Assembly: GCF_014647455.2 (NCBI RefSeq)
Contig: NZ_BMPF01000001.1
Coordinates: 1,054,001-1,118,000, forward strand
Reading direction: 5' to 3'
Source of the DNA: Halarchaeum grantii
Lineage (GTDB): Archaea > Halobacteriota > Halobacteria > Halobacteriales > Halobacteriaceae
DNA: 64,000 bases
Of this stretch, positions 1 through 7,841 are shown one piece after another. Under the pieces are notes generated by a model. That model was not told where the DNA came from and made no database searches. It was given only the letters and a program-made list of their open reading frames with translations. Made by a program: the position numbers and the translations under genes. Each line of letters opens with the position of its first letter. The first letter of the stretch is position 1.

Positions 1-1012
1 GGACCGCCGAGGTGGGCGCGTCGAGCGCGGGCGCGTCGAACGTCTGAACGGTGACGCGCTCGACGTCGGCGGGGTCGAGGGCGACGCGCCCGGCGAGGTC
101 GGCGGCGGCCGAAATCGCCGGCTGGGCGGCGAGCGGGCCGGCGTATCGCGGCGTCAGCGCGTCGTGGACGCGCTCGCACGCGGGGTCGAGCGCGAAACCG
201 TCGTCGTGGTCGTGGTCGTGCTCGCCGTCGCCCTCGAACTCACAGGCGACTTCGGACTCCTCGTCCGCGAACTCGCAGGCGGCCCCGTCCTCGCTCTCGA
301 CGGGGGCGTCGTCGGGATCGACCGCGAGCGCGGAGAGCACGGGGTGCGCCTCGAAGACGCCGCTCGGCCCCGACGTGCCGTTCGCGGCGCGGAGCGCGGC
401 GGTGACGCCGGCGCTCGCGGCGTTCGCGGACGCGACCGGTCGGTGAGTGGCGTCGGCGTCGAGCGACGCGTGGTCGGCGGCGAGCGCGATGGCGTTCGTC
501 GCTTCCTCACTATCGAGGCCGAGTGCGACGGCGGCGCCGGCGGCGGCGGAGAGGGCGCCGTGGGTCGCGGGGCCGAAGCCGTGCTCGCGAGCGGGCGCGT
601 GCCACGCGAGTTCGCCGTGGACCTCGTAGGCGGCGGCGACGGCGGTGACGAGCGTCGCGCCGTCCGCGTCGGCGTACTCGGCGGCGGCGACGCAGGCGGG
701 AATCGCGTCGCTCGGGTGGCTCGGCCCGTCCGGCGCGAGGAAGACGTCGGCGGCCCCGCTCGCGCGGAGGCGCGCGGCGTTGTCGGCGGCGGCGCTCGCG
801 GGGCCGGCGCGCGCGCCGTCGCTCGCCCAGCGCGTACAGGCGTCGCCGCCGGCGGCGTCCGTCGCGGCCGAAATACCGGGGAGAACGTCGGCGGCGAACA
901 CAGCGCCGGCGGCGTCGAGGAGGCGGCGTTTCGTCGCGTCCACGACGGCCGGCGGGAGGTCCGCGGGGGAGCGGTCGGCGACGAACGCACCGAGGTCGGC
1001 GGCGGTGGTCAT
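1..1012 (-). CDS. MmgE/PrpD family protein (C-terminus beyond window)
   Basis: The first 337 codons of a gene that runs off the left edge; the ATG is at 1012. A helix beginning KRRLLDAAGAVFA near residue 27 and the stretch HPSDAIPACVAAAEYADADG further on are typical of the all-helical domain of the MmgE/PrpD family, which includes 2-methylcitrate dehydratase and cis-aconitate decarboxylase. The substrate cannot be assigned from this fragment. Odd: an acidic Cys/His insert near residues 245-275 carries an HDHDHDD run that is not a usual family feature. The gene is tail-to-tail or co-directional with nothing on the left that can be seen; rnz lies downstream of its start on the same strand. Confidence 0.8.
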   Translation of the reverse strand, partial: MTTAADLGAFVADRSPADLPPAVVDATKRRLLDAAGAVFAADVLPGISAATDAAGGDACTRWASDGARAGPASAAADNAARLRASGAADVFLAPDGPSHPSDAIPACVAAAEYADADGATLVTAVAAAYEVHGELAWHAPAREHGFGPATHGALSAAAGAAVALGLDSEEATNAIALAADHASLDADATHRPVASANAASAGVTAALRAANGTSGPSGVFEAHPVLSALAVDPDDAPVESEDGAACEFADEESEVACEFEGDGEHDHDHDDGFALDPACERVHDALTPRYAGPLAAQPAISAAADLAGRVALDPADVERVTVQTFDAPALDAPTSAV

Positions 1013-1085
1013 ACGCCCGGGTTGGGGACACCGGGGGAAGAACGGCACGGAACCCGCTCGGCGCGCCGCAGGGCGCGAGGCGGCC

Positions 1086-2009
1086 TCACTCGGGGTACGG
1101 CACGTCGATGTCGAGGCCGTCGTGCGCGACGGTGACGTGGCCGGTGTACTCGGCCTGTGCGTCCGCCTTCAGCGGGCCGAGTTGGCCGCCGTAGCGCGAG
1201 GAGACGTGCGTGAGCGCGAGTCGCGTCGCGCCGGCTTCGCGGGCGATGCGGCCGGCCTCGCCGGCGGTGGAGTGGGCGGTCTGTGTCGCGCGCTCGGCGT
1301 CGTCGTCGGTGAAGGTCGCGTCGTGGATCAGGAGGTCGGCGTCCTCGGCGACGGCGACGGTGGCGTCGGTGGGGCGCGTGTCGCCCGTGTAGACGAGTTT
1401 GCGCCCCGGTCGGGGGTCGCCGACGACCTGCTCGGGCTCGACGACGGTGCCGTCCTCGAGTTCGACCGGGTTGCCGGCGTGGAGGGCGGAGAACTTCGGG
1501 CCGACGGGGACGCCGAGTTCCTCGGCGTGCTCGCGGTCGAAGCGACCCGTCCGGTCGTCCTCGACGAGCGCGTAGCCGACGGCGTTCGTGCGGTGCTCGG
1601 TGTGGAAGGCCTCGATGCCGTACGCCTCGCGGTCGAGGACGGTCTCGCCGGGCGAGACTTCGTGGACGTCGAGTCGGAACGAGGGGGCGGCACCGACGGC
1701 GGTGATGAGGTCGCGGACCGCGTCGCCCGTCCCCTGCGGTGTGTAGACGTCGAGGGGGGCCTCGCGGTCGTGGAACCCCCACGTCTGGACGAGGCCGGGG
1801 AGGCCGAGGACGTGGTCGCCGTGGACGTGCGTGAGGAAGACGGCCTCGACGTCGAAGCCGGTGCCGTAGCGCATCATCTGGCGCTGCGTGCCCTCGCCGG
1901 CGTCGAAGAGGAAGGCGTCGCCCTCCCGGCGGACGTAGATCGAACTCGGGTTGCGCTCGACCGTGGGGACGGCGCCGCTGGTCCCGAGGAAGGTGACGGA
2001 GAGCGTCAT
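1086..2009 (-). CDS. rnz: Ribonuclease Z (tRNA 3' endonuclease)
   Basis: Cytoplasmic zinc endonuclease that removes the 3' trailer from precursor tRNAs. The 307-residue protein has the metallo-beta-lactamase signature HVHGDH at residues 61-66, the early glycine-rich LGTSGAVPT strand, further metal-ligand motifs (GDTRPT, LTHVSSRY) and the usual family length. The frame is open 73 codons further upstream, but those residues are basic, proline-rich and unrelated; ATG at 2009 begins exactly at the conserved MTLSVTFLG strand. It is divergent from the lipoprotein gene at 2122, and the pairing of rnz with an RFC gene nearby is a known haloarchaeal neighbourhood (from memory of Haloferax). Confidence 0.95.
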   Translation of the reverse strand: MTLSVTFLGTSGAVPTVERNPSSIYVRREGDAFLFDAGEGTQRQMMRYGTGFDVEAVFLTHVHGDHVLGLPGLVQTWGFHDREAPLDVYTPQGTGDAVRDLITAVGAAPSFRLDVHEVSPGETVLDREAYGIEAFHTEHRTNAVGYALVEDDRTGRFDREHAEELGVPVGPKFSALHAGNPVELEDGTVVEPEQVVGDPRPGRKLVYTGDTRPTDATVAVAEDADLLIHDATFTDDDAERATQTAHSTAGEAGRIAREAGATRLALTHVSSRYGGQLGPLKADAQAEYTGHVTVAHDGLDIDVPYPE

Positions 2010-2045
2010 ACCGAGGAGTGGGTCGGGCGGCGTAAACCGCCTTCG

Positions 2046-2079
2046 GAACGGTTTGAACGGTTTTCCACGGACTGAACGG
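2046..2079. promoter_or_regulatory. Phased GAACGG boxes in divergent promoter region
   Basis: Three copies of GAACGG begin at 2046, 2055 and 2074, about one or two helical turns apart, between rnz and the lipoprotein gene at 2122. A similar phased array with a perfect inverted repeat precedes the secreted-protein gene at 12320. Regulatory role is inferred from position and repetition only. Confidence 0.45.
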
Positions 2080-2121
2080 CCGACGGTCTTTACCGGGACC
2101 CGGACCACGATCCGAGCACCG

Positions 2122-3342
2122 ATGCAACGACAGAGCCTACTCGCGATAGCGCTCGTCGCGCTCGTCGCCCTCGCCGGCTGTTCGACCGGCCCGGGCGGTG
2201 GCGGCGGCGCGAACGGCGAGACCGGCACGATGACCGTCTACCTCAGCGACCAACCGGGAGCGATCGAGCAGTTCGACCACCTCAACGTCACCGTCACCTC
2301 GGTGGGCGTCCACGCGGTGAACGACTCGGACGGCGGTAACGAGAGCGGCGAGTGGATACGGCAGAACGTCTCGGGCACCTACGACCTCACCGAGCTCCGG
2401 GGCGAGAACGCCACCGTCCTCGGCGCGCTCGACCTCCCGAACGGGACGTACAACAACGTCTTCGTCTCCGTCTCGAACGTGAACGGCACGCTCGACGACG
2501 GCTCGCACCCCGCCGTGAAGCTCCCGTCGAACAGGCTGCACGTGCAGAAGAACTTCACCGTCGGCGCGGGCGAGGAGTCCCACTTCGTCTTCGACGTGAT
2601 GGTTCACGAGACCGGGGACGGGAAGTACGTCCTTCGGCCGAACGTCGGTGAGTCGGGCGTCGACAAGCCGGTTCGGGAGACGGACGCCCGCGCGACTCGC
2701 GGGTCGCAGGGCGAGCAGAGCGACTCGGAGGCACCCGAGAACCGGAGCGAGCAGGGATCGGTCGTGACGTACGTGAGCGACCGGCCCGCCGCGATCGACG
2801 ACTTCCGCCACCTGAACGCGACCGTGACGGAGGTCGGCCTCCACCGCGCGGGCGGCGCGAACGGCTCGACGAACACGAGCGCGTGGCAGACCGTCGCGGT
2901 GAACGAGACGGTCGACCTCACCGAGCTGCGCGGGGCGAACGCGACGCCGGTGGTCGAGCAGACCGTGCCGAACGGGACGTACGACAACGTCTTCGTCTAC
3001 GTCTCGAACGTGAACGGCACGCTCGACGATGGCTCCCATCCCGCCGTGAAGCTCCCGTCCGGGAAGCTCCACCTCTCCACGACGTTCACGGTCGGGAGCG
3101 GTGAGACGGTCGACTTCGTCTTCGACCTCGCCGTCCACGAGACCGGGAACGGCCGCTACATCGTGAAGCCGAACGCCGGCGAGTCCGGGCCCGACCAGCC
3201 CATCGAGCGCGTGGGCGGGCACGACGAGGCGGACGCGGAGGAAACGACGACCACGACGTCGGAGAGCACCACGACGACTACGACGGCAGAGAACACCACG
3301 ACGACCACGACCAGCACGACGGCCGGAAACGCGTCGGCCTGA
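2122..3342 (+). CDS. Lipoprotein with two DUF4382 domains
   Basis: A 406-residue exported protein of unknown function. An N-terminal hydrophobic signal ends in the lipobox LAGC (Cys at about residue 19), so it should be lipid-anchored on the outer face. Two homologous domains follow, roughly residues 36-185 and 215-370; both contain the shared strings LTELRG, VSNVNGTLDDGSHPAVKLPS and VHETG, the hallmark of DUF4382. The C-terminus is a Thr/Ser/Glu tail, a probable O-glycosylated spacer, and many N-x-T/S sequons are present. ATG 2122 is chosen because the upstream in-frame codons are charged and would bury the signal peptide. Regulation may involve the GAACGG boxes upstream. Confidence 0.85.
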   Translation: MQRQSLLAIALVALVALAGCSTGPGGGGGANGETGTMTVYLSDQPGAIEQFDHLNVTVTSVGVHAVNDSDGGNESGEWIRQNVSGTYDLTELRGENATVLGALDLPNGTYNNVFVSVSNVNGTLDDGSHPAVKLPSNRLHVQKNFTVGAGEESHFVFDVMVHETGDGKYVLRPNVGESGVDKPVRETDARATRGSQGEQSDSEAPENRSEQGSVVTYVSDRPAAIDDFRHLNATVTEVGLHRAGGANGSTNTSAWQTVAVNETVDLTELRGANATPVVEQTVPNGTYDNVFVYVSNVNGTLDDGSHPAVKLPSGKLHLSTTFTVGSGETVDFVFDLAVHETGNGRYIVKPNAGESGPDQPIERVGGHDEADAEETTTTTSESTTTTTTAENTTTTTTSTTAGNASA

Positions 3343-3415
3343 GACGCGCGACGGCCGCCCCGCGCGCCGCGTAATCCGACCCTTTCTTTGCCGGGCGCGC
3401 GCTAGAGGCGGCGTA

Positions 3416-4426
3416 ATGGACGCGCCGCTCTGGACCGACACGCACGCGCCCGCCATCGCGGACCTCCCGCAATCCGACGTGCGGGACCGCCTGCGGAACG
3501 CGCTGGACGAACCGCAGAACCTCGTCGTCCACGGGCCGGCCGGCGCGGGGAAGACGGCGGCGATCCGTGCGCTCGCCGAGGAGGCGCACGCGGACCCGGA
3601 GAACGACCTCGTGGAGCTGAACGTCGCGGACTTCTTCGGGATGACGAAGAAGGAGGTGAGCGAGGACCCGCGCTTCGCCCGGTTCATCTCCGCGAAGCGC
3701 CGGCGCAACTCCTCGAAGGCCGACCTCATCAATCACGTGCTGAAGGAGTCCGCGAGCTACGCGCCCGTCTCGGGCGAGTACAACACCATCCTGCTCGACA
3801 ACGCGGAAGCGATCCGCGAGGACTTCCAGCAGGCGCTCCGTCGGGTGATGGAGCAGTACCACGAGGCGACGCAGTTCGTCATCGCGACGCGCCAACCGAC
3901 GAAGCTCATCCCGCCGATCCGCTCGCGCTGCTTCCCCGTCTCGGTGCGCGCGCCGACGAGCGAGGAGACGGTCGCGGTGCTCGAAGGGATCCTCGACGCG
4001 GAGGGCCTCACCTACGACGCGGACGGCCTCGAGTTCCTCGCCGGCTACGCGGACGGGAACCTCCGAAAGGCGGTGCTCGCGGCGCAGACGACGCACGAGG
4101 AGGCCGGCGCGGTGACGATGGACGCCGCCTACGAGGCCCTACAGGACGTCGGCCTCGACGACGAGCTCCGGGGGATGCTGGACGACGCCGCCGCCGGCGA
4201 CTTCTCGGACGCGCGCTCGACGCTCGACGACCTCCTCGTCGACGAGGGCTACGACGGCGCCGAGCTCCTGCGCGAGCTCCTGCGGGTGGGACGCTCGAAG
4301 TACAGCGGCGACGAGCTCGCGGAGCTCCACGCGCTCGCGGGCGACGTCGAGTTCGAGTTGAGCGCGGGGACGAACGACCGCGTCCACCTCTCGCGGCTGC
4401 TCGCGGAGCTGGGGCGGGACGCGTGA
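3416..4426 (+). CDS. rfcC: Replication factor C small subunit 2 (clamp loader)
   Basis: A 336-residue AAA+ clamp-loader subunit that would act with the RfcS and RfcL subunits to load PCNA onto primed DNA. Walker A GPAGAGKT is at residues 40-47 and the arginine-finger SRC motif at 170-172. The Walker B box reads LLDNAE (about 126-131) instead of the DEAD form seen in the canonical RfcS encoded at 55421-56383, so ATP handling may differ. It is clearly diverged from that RfcS, as expected of the second small subunit in haloarchaea. A T-rich TATA-like CTTTCTTT lies about 30 bases upstream of the ATG. The symbol follows Haloferax usage as remembered and is less certain than the family. Confidence 0.88.
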   Translation: MDAPLWTDTHAPAIADLPQSDVRDRLRNALDEPQNLVVHGPAGAGKTAAIRALAEEAHADPENDLVELNVADFFGMTKKEVSEDPRFARFISAKRRRNSSKADLINHVLKESASYAPVSGEYNTILLDNAEAIREDFQQALRRVMEQYHEATQFVIATRQPTKLIPPIRSRCFPVSVRAPTSEETVAVLEGILDAEGLTYDADGLEFLAGYADGNLRKAVLAAQTTHEEAGAVTMDAAYEALQDVGLDDELRGMLDDAAAGDFSDARSTLDDLLVDEGYDGAELLRELLRVGRSKYSGDELAELHALAGDVEFELSAGTNDRVHLSRLLAELGRDA

Positions 4427-4490
4427 CGGCGGTCGTCCGCGTGGCGAGCATCGCGCGTCGCGCGCCGACGAGCACGGCGGGAGGCGGCGC

Positions 4491-4916
4491 GTGAGCGACG
4501 TTCGGGCGGCCGCTCGCGGCCTCCTCACTCGCGACGGGCGCTACCTCCTCCTCGAAGCCGACTTCGACGCCGGCACCAGATACGTCCTCCCGGGCGGCGG
4601 CGTGGACTTCGGCGAGACGCACGCGGAGACCGTCGAGCGCGAGGTCCGCGAGGAGACCGGCCTCGACGTGGACGCGGGCGCGGTCGTGGACGCCTACACG
4701 TTCACCGTCGAGTACGGCGGCGGCGCGCACCACGTCTCCTCGGTCGTGCTCGCCTGCGAGGCGGGCGCCGAGGCGGTGGACGTGACGGGGAACGTGGACG
4801 ACGAACCGCTCGTCGGGCACGTCTGGGCGACGCCCGCCGACGCCCGCGAGTTGCCGCTCGCGGATGGCCTCCCGGAGTCGCTCTTCGCGGACGCCGACAT
4901 CGCGCGCGAACGGTAG
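4491..4916 (+). CDS. Nudix hydrolase
   Basis: A 141-residue protein with a complete Nudix box: GGGVDFGETHAE followed by REVREETGLDV (about residues 36-61), the Mg-binding loop-helix-loop that cleaves nucleoside diphosphates linked to other groups. The substrate is not predictable from sequence. Translation starts at GTG 4491, immediately giving the beta-strand AAARGLLTRDGRYLLLE typical of the fold. The gene is 64 bases downstream of rfcC on the same strand. Confidence 0.88.
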   Translation: MSDVRAAARGLLTRDGRYLLLEADFDAGTRYVLPGGGVDFGETHAETVEREVREETGLDVDAGAVVDAYTFTVEYGGGAHHVSSVVLACEAGAEAVDVTGNVDDEPLVGHVWATPADARELPLADGLPESLFADADIARER

Positions 4917-4947
4917 CTTTTCCTCGCGGAGGGCGCTCTCCCCGAGT

Positions 4948-5328
4948 ATGGTTCTCGGCGAGCGCTTCGGTCGGCCCGGACGACTGCTCGGTGGCGCGCT
5001 CCTCGGCTGTATCGCCGCGCTCCCGCTCGCGGTCCTCATCGCGGGGGTCGCGTGGGCGCCGTGGTGGCTCGCGGTCGGCGCGCTCCTCGGCCCGGGAGCG
5101 CTCGCGGCGGCGGCGGTCGAGGCGGACGCGCTCCCGGTCCCCTACCCCGTATTCTTCCGGTGGACGCTCGCAACGGGCGTCCTGACGACGGCGGGGTGGC
5201 GCGGCGGCGAGTTGGCGACGCCGCCGGCGGAGACGGGCGCGGCGCTCGGCTACTACGTCGCGGGGATGCTCCTCGCGGTCGCCGTCGCGTACTACGACCG
5301 GCTCTGGGACGCGCTCACCATCGACTAG
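4948..5328 (+). CDS. Small multi-pass membrane protein, unknown function
   Basis: A 126-residue hydrophobic protein with three to four predicted membrane segments (about residues 13-34, 38-60, 70-85 and 98-118) and short charged loops. I do not recognise the family. ATG 4948 begins MVLGERFGRPGRLLGG; the open frame upstream to 4864 belongs to the end of the Nudix gene in another frame. Its TAG overlaps the stop codon of the convergent gene at 5325, an unusually tight tail-to-tail arrangement. Confidence 0.7.
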   Translation: MVLGERFGRPGRLLGGALLGCIAALPLAVLIAGVAWAPWWLAVGALLGPGALAAAAVEADALPVPYPVFFRWTLATGVLTTAGWRGGELATPPAETGAALGYYVAGMLLAVAVAYYDRLWDALTID

Positions 5329-5921
5329 TCGCGGAGCGCGGCGTAGAGGGCGGGAAGGCCGAGCGGGAGCGCGAGGACGCCGAACGCGCCGGTGGCGAGG
5401 CGCGCGTGCGAGGCGTCACGGCGTCGGAGGAGGAACGCGGCGGCGCCGAGACCGGTGACGAGGTACGCGAGGTCGCTCCACGCGGAGACGTACGTCGAGC
5501 AGTAACCCCAGCAGAGGAACGTGTACGCGGGCGCGTTCCACGTCGGCGGGTGGAGTTTCGGCCAGAGGAACCGACAGTACGTGGTGAGCGCGAGCATCAG
5601 CGCGGCCGGCAGGCCGACGAGCCACGTCCGGGAGCCGACGGCCGTCCGGGGTGCGAGCCGCCGATACGCGGCGAGGAGGGCGAACGGCAGGCCGAACACC
5701 CACAGCCAGACGGCGAGCGTGTACGTCACGGGCCAGTGCTCGATGCGGGGTTGCGTGAGCGGGAGGCGGAGCGGCGCCGGGAGCGTCGCCCACGGGAAGG
5801 ACGGGTCGGGAACGGGGTTGGTGAGGAAGGCGAACAGGCCGAGGAGGGTGCCGGCGACGAGCGCGAGGACGCCGGCGTTCGCGGCGCGGGCCAGTCGGGC
5901 CGGGAGCGGATCGACGGGCAT
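5325..5921 (-). CDS. Multi-pass membrane protein, unknown function
   Basis: A 199-residue integral membrane protein with about five hydrophobic segments. The second half has aromatic-rich stretches (TYCRFLWPKLHPP, YTFLCWGYCSTYVSAW) with two cysteines that could face the membrane surface. ATG 5921 (MPVDPLPARLARAANAG) is preferred; an ATG at 5948 would add nine residues. No family is recognised. It converges on the membrane gene at 4948 with overlapping stop codons. Confidence 0.65.
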   Translation of the reverse strand: MPVDPLPARLARAANAGVLALVAGTLLGLFAFLTNPVPDPSFPWATLPAPLRLPLTQPRIEHWPVTYTLAVWLWVFGLPFALLAAYRRLAPRTAVGSRTWLVGLPAALMLALTTYCRFLWPKLHPPTWNAPAYTFLCWGYCSTYVSAWSDLAYLVTGLGAAAFLLRRRDASHARLATGAFGVLALPLGLPALYAALRD

Positions 5922-6035
5922 GGGGGGCCGTACGGACGCCTCGTTCAATGCGGTTGCCGTTCGGGAATCCGCGTGAGGCGGGGCTCGGGGGCCGCAGCCG
6001 AACGTCCCGACCGCCGCGGGCGACGGGACTCGACC

Positions 6036-7004
6036 CTACTCGAGCACGAGGACGTGCCGGTCGAGCGAGCGGTGGACGCGCCGAACGAAGCGCTCGTCGA
6101 CCCGCCAGCCGGCATCACGCGCGGCGTCGCGCCAGTCGCGGTCGGCGACGAGGACGCAGCGACCCGTCGCGACGCGGCGGGCCTCGGCGAGCGCGCCCGC
6201 GACGAGGTCCGCGAGGCCGTGCGTCTCGATCTTCGACTGCCGACCGTAGGGCGCGTCGAAGACGACGCAGTCCACGGCGTCGGCAGACAGCCCGAGGCGG
6301 GTGGCGTCGCCGCGCACGACGTCGTAGTCGTCGAGGAACGCGTCGAGGTTCTCGGACGCGCCACGTACCATCTTCTCCTGGGCGTCGTTGCCGAGCGCGT
6401 GCGCGCCGACGAGGCCGGCCTCGATGAGGACGCCGCCGGTGCCACACATCGGGTCGAGGAGCGTGTCCCCGGCACGCGCCCCGGCGAGGTTGCAGAGGGC
6501 GCGCGCGAGCAGGGGGTCCATGCTCCCCGGTTGGAAGAACGGCCGGTCCGTGGGCTTGCGCTCGCCGTAGTCGCGGACGGAGGCGGCGGCGTGCCAGCCG
6601 AGGAAACACTCCTGGCCGCCGAAGAGCGCGCGCAGTTCGTGGTCGGGGTCGTCCAAGTCCACGGTGAAGCCGCGTTCGACGAGGACGGTCCCGAGCTCGC
6701 GCTCGGCGCGCTGGGTGTCGACGCCGGTCGTGTTGCGGACGTCGCGGGCGCGGACGGCGACGCTCCCCGAGCGCTCGAGAGCGCAGTCGGCGAGGGCGTC
6801 GGCGGCCGCCGCGACGCTCGCGTCGGCGCGCGCGAGGAGGACGTCGGCGTGGCGGGTGTACGCGAGGACGGACACGCGCTCGAGCGCGACGTCGGCGGCG
6901 AGCGCGACACCGGGCGCGACGCGTTCGACGCCGTCGGCGGCCGCGGCGCGCGCTTCCGCGGCGGCGAAGGCGTCGTCCTCGCCGGCGAGTTCGAGGCAGT
7001 ACAC
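6036..7004 (-). CDS. trmG10: tRNA (guanine10-N2)-dimethyltransferase
   Basis: A 322-residue Trm11-family enzyme that methylates G10 of tRNA from S-adenosylmethionine. The N-terminal part is THUMP-like; the Rossmann methyltransferase half contains the SAM-binding DPMCGTGGVLIEA and the catalytic FDAPYGRQSKIE (the DPPY motif appears as DAPY). The frame is open far upstream to 7799 only because it runs antisense to tbp; the first plausible start is GTG 7004, giving VYCLELAGEDDAF, the usual beginning of this family. It is divergent from tbp, with 117 bases between the two starts. Confidence 0.87.
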   Translation of the reverse strand: MYCLELAGEDDAFAAAEARAAAADGVERVAPGVALAADVALERVSVLAYTRHADVLLARADASVAAAADALADCALERSGSVAVRARDVRNTTGVDTQRAERELGTVLVERGFTVDLDDPDHELRALFGGQECFLGWHAAASVRDYGERKPTDRPFFQPGSMDPLLARALCNLAGARAGDTLLDPMCGTGGVLIEAGLVGAHALGNDAQEKMVRGASENLDAFLDDYDVVRGDATRLGLSADAVDCVVFDAPYGRQSKIETHGLADLVAGALAEARRVATGRCVLVADRDWRDAARDAGWRVDERFVRRVHRSLDRHVLVLE

Positions 7005-7086
7005 GCCCGCAGTCGGCCCGCCAGTACCCTCTGTCTGTCGGTCACCGGGCGAACCATAAGGGCAGGCAGTGTCGGGACCGCCAACA

Positions 7087-7094
7087 TTTATAAA
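7087..7094 (+). promoter_or_regulatory. TATA box of tbp
   Basis: TTTATAAA about 28 bases before the tbp ATG (7122), in a locally AT-rich patch. The spacing predicts a very short or absent 5' leader. Confidence 0.8.
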
Positions 7095-7121
7095 GGTTAA
7101 ATACGACCTTAAAGTCGAAGG

Positions 7122-7682
7122 ATGACCGACCCAAAGGAAACCATCAACATTGAAAACGTGGTCGCGTCGACGGGCATCGGGCAGGAGCTCGACCTGCAGT
7201 CCGTCGCGATGGACCTCGAAGGGGCGGACTACGATCCCGAGCAGTTCCCCGGCCTCGTCTATCGCACGCAGGAGCCCAAGTCGGCGGCGCTCATCTTCCG
7301 CTCCGGGAAGATCGTCTGCACCGGCGCGAAGAGCACCGAGGACGTCCACGAGAGCCTCCGCATCGTCTTCGACAAGCTCCGCGAGCTCGACATCCAGGTC
7401 GAGGACGAACCCGAGATCGTCGTCCAGAACATCGTCACGAGCGCCGACCTGGGCCACCAGCTCAACCTGAACGCCATCGCCATCGGCCTCGGCCTCGAGA
7501 ACATCGAGTACGAACCCGAGCAGTTCCCCGGTCTCGTCTACCGGCTCGACGGCCCCGAGGTCGTCGCGCTCCTCTTCGGCTCCGGCAAGCTCGTCATCAC
7601 CGGCGGGAAGGAGCCCGAGGACGCCGAGAAGGCCGTCGACAAGATCGTCTCCCGGCTCGAAGAGCTCGGCCTGCTCGAGTAA
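7122..7682 (+). CDS. tbp: TATA-binding protein
   Basis: The 186-residue general transcription factor that binds the TATA box and recruits TFB. The two-fold internal symmetry is plain: EQFPGLVYR occurs at about residues 40-48 and again about 91 residues later, and each half ends in a basic/hydrophobic strand (SGKIVCTGAKS, SGKLVITGGKE) that contacts DNA. Length and acidity match haloarchaeal TBP. Its TAA is followed directly by a structured palindromic element that could end the transcript. Confidence 0.97.
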   Translation: MTDPKETINIENVVASTGIGQELDLQSVAMDLEGADYDPEQFPGLVYRTQEPKSAALIFRSGKIVCTGAKSTEDVHESLRIVFDKLRELDIQVEDEPEIVVQNIVTSADLGHQLNLNAIAIGLGLENIEYEPEQFPGLVYRLDGPEVVALLFGSGKLVITGGKEPEDAEKAVDKIVSRLEELGLLE

Positions 7683-7841
7683 AACGACCTTTTGTCGCGC
7701 GAACGGCTCCGCCGTTCGCTGACAAAAGCTCGACCAAAAGCACGGCGCGCCTCCCTCCGGTCGGCGCTTGGCCTCGCCTTCGGCGAGGGAACCGCGCACC
7801 CACCGGGTCCTAGCGGACCGCTCGGTGCGCGGACGCTAGCC
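7682..7841 (+). repeat. Structured palindromic element, family A, copy 1
   Basis: Starts at the tbp stop. Three nested or serial hairpins: CTTTTGTC/GACAAAAG enclosing GAACGGC-TCC-GCCGTTC; then CCTCGCC-TTC-GGCGAGG; then CCGCGCACC/GGTGCGCGG enclosing GGTCC/GGACC; tail GGACGCTAGCC. Copy 2 (8643-8801, minus strand) keeps the linkers and the tail but has different, still complementary stems. May act as a 3'-end or terminator structure. Confidence 0.75.

Noticed and set aside
6036-7799. A 587-residue reading frame antisense through tbp
   Set aside because: Residues before the GTG at 7004 are the complement of tbp; only the C-terminal 322 residues match the tRNA methyltransferase.
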